64,000 bases of DNA from Streptomyces corynorhini (GTDB taxonomy: Bacteria > Actinomycetota > Actinomycetes > Streptomycetales > Streptomycetaceae): NCBI RefSeq assembly GCF_003346515.1, contig NZ_QQNA01000119.1, positions 1-64,000 on the forward strand. Direction: 5' to 3'. The notes below the pieces were generated by a model. It worked only from the letters and a program-made list of their open reading frames with translations, was not told the DNA's origin and made no database searches. The position numbers and the translations under genes are program-made. This document shows positions 63,191 to 64,000 of this stretch, piece after piece. Numbering within the stretch: the first letter of the stretch is position 1; the number at the start of each line of letters is the position of its first letter.

Positions 63191-63722
63191 GGGTACGCCT
63201 GGGCTGACTCCTCCAGCGGATCGGCCACCGTCCTGCGGCCCCGAGGGGTCAGCCCAGGCAGCGGCCGGCCCGGTGCGGCACCACTCCCACACCGCCGGTT
63301 CCGGCCCGGCCTGCCCGGCGCGCGGGCGCGGCGGCGGCGTGACGCAGAGCAGCGCCGCGGGCGTTGTCCTGTGCCGCCTTCTTGACCGTCCGCCACACCG
63401 GGCCGTCCGCCAGGTTCTGACCCCTCGCCCACAGCACTGCTCCGTCTCTGGCCCGTCGCCGGTGACCGCGCTGCACCATGCACTCGCAGCAGGAGTGGCA
63501 TTTCGACTCCACCGCTCCAGGCGCCCGGACAAGGGGACGACAGCCTCGGCCGGCCGAGCGGGACACAGCGGACCACGGAAGAGGCCCCAGAGCGGCGAGA
63601 TCCTCGACAGTGAGGAATCGTGGGGGGGTAGAACCAGGGCTGTGTGAGGTCGTCGTCATTGGGGCGTCGCCCCGACACCGCCACCAACGAGCCCTGCCGC
63701 ATCAGCGGGAGGACGGCGCGGG
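63191..63722. other. Unassigned stretch with a 50-bp dispersed repeat (63482-63531)
   Basis: No gene supported. Bases 63482-63531 match 30961-31010 with one mismatch. A minus-strand frame begins MTTTSHSPGSTPPRFLTVED near 63659 and may be a decayed start of a small gene. Confidence 0.5.
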
Positions 63723-64000
63723 TCAGGAAGCGGGGGCGAAGAGTTCCAGGGCGATGTTGTCGGGGTCGCGGAACTCCAGGATGCAGCCCACGCCGATGTC
63801 CTTGATGCCCGCGTGGGGAACGCCGCGGTCGTCCAGGACGCGCCGCGCCGCCTCCAGCTCCTCCCTGCTGCTCACCGCGAAGCTGACATGGTCCAGGCCC
63901 ACTCGGTCCTCGTCGAAGCGGTCCGAGGCAACCGGGCGCAGTCCGAGCAGGGAGTCGCCCAGCTGGTAGATGACGCCACCGAAGAGGAAGGACAGCTCTT
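63723..64000 (-). CDS. VOC-family protein (glyoxalase/dioxygenase fold), 5' end off the window
   Basis: The last 92 codons of a vicinal-oxygen-chelate protein running off the right edge. The C-terminal module has a metal-ligand His in VGLDHVSFAVSSREELEAAR and the final Glu in LEFRDPDNIALELFAPAS. The N-terminal module is outside. The family includes lyases, dioxygenases and resistance proteins; this piece does not decide among them. Confidence 0.88.
   Translation of the reverse strand, partial: ELSFLFGGVIYQLGDSLLGLRPVASDRFDEDRVGLDHVSFAVSSREELEAARRVLDDRGVPHAGIKDIGVGCILEFRDPDNIALELFAPAS

Overview
This is a very GC-rich actinobacterial window that reads as a piece of a Streptomyces (or close relative) chromosome, probably from an arm or accessory zone. 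The pointers are the strong G/C bias at third codon positions, GTG starts, 4-base ATGA/GTGA gene overlaps, F420-dependent enzymes, an SsgA-family sporulation gene remnant, a GAF/SpoIIE phosphatase, and small families that I recall mainly from streptomycetes (DUF6479, DUF6584, DUF5133). All family names come from reading the translations, not from a search.

Layout. 0-3 kb: polar amino-acid ABC transporter (ATPase cut by the left edge, lipoprotein binding protein, two permeases). 3-9.1 kb: membrane-anchored hypothetical protein, gamma-glutamyltransferase with a strong terminator, type I methionine aminopeptidase divergent from a small HTH protein, F420-type PPOX enzyme, and a large Pro/Ala/Glu-rich protein. 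9.3-14.1 kb: reductive pyrimidine/hydantoin catabolism (amidohydrolase of the nitrilase fold, class III aminotransferase, dihydropyrimidinase, LLM-class F420 oxidoreductase). 14.8-17.6 kb: LysR regulator divergent from two NAD(P)-dependent enzymes. 18-21 kb: S66 peptidase, IS630 relic, serine-hydrolase relic and an SDR. 21.4-28.0 kb: a LacI-controlled carbohydrate regulon (regulator, binding protein, two permeases, family 2 glycosidase) marked by two copies of the same 16-bp palindromic operator.

28.1-35.8 kb is mostly a graveyard: truncated or frameshifted pieces of a ricin-type lectin, a tyrosine recombinase, an alpha/beta hydrolase, an NHL-repeat/ricin protein, an IS5 transposase, a lipoprotein and a class F sortase. 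A few intact genes lie among them (DUF6479, DUF6584 and a PQQ-type sugar dehydrogenase lipoprotein).

35.8-45.7 kb holds the most interesting locus. Nine minus-strand genes are linked by start/stop overlaps or a 2-base gap: myo-inositol-phosphate synthase, HD-like protein, methyltransferase, Gfo/Idh/MocA dehydrogenase, MBL-fold protein with an N-terminal zinc ribbon, YcaO protein, TIM-barrel isomerase, GT4 glycosyltransferase and PIG-L deacetylase. MIPS + GT4 + PIG-L repeats the logic of early mycothiol synthesis, but the YcaO, methyltransferase and dehydrogenase make it something else. No precursor peptide is evident, and I do not recognise it as a described pathway.

46-64 kb: more relics, DUF5133, transketolase, a transaldolase fused to a second all-helical domain, a DJ-1/PfpI protein, a PEP mutase/isocitrate lyase-like enzyme, a flavin reductase, a glutathione-independent formaldehyde dehydrogenase type enzyme and a GAF-GAF-SpoIIE phosphatase. 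Then come a fused SsgA/recombinase/TetR relic block, a DUF3500 protein divergent from an HxlR regulator, an ABC ATPase relic, and a VOC protein cut by the right edge. I found no rRNA, tRNA or CRISPR array.
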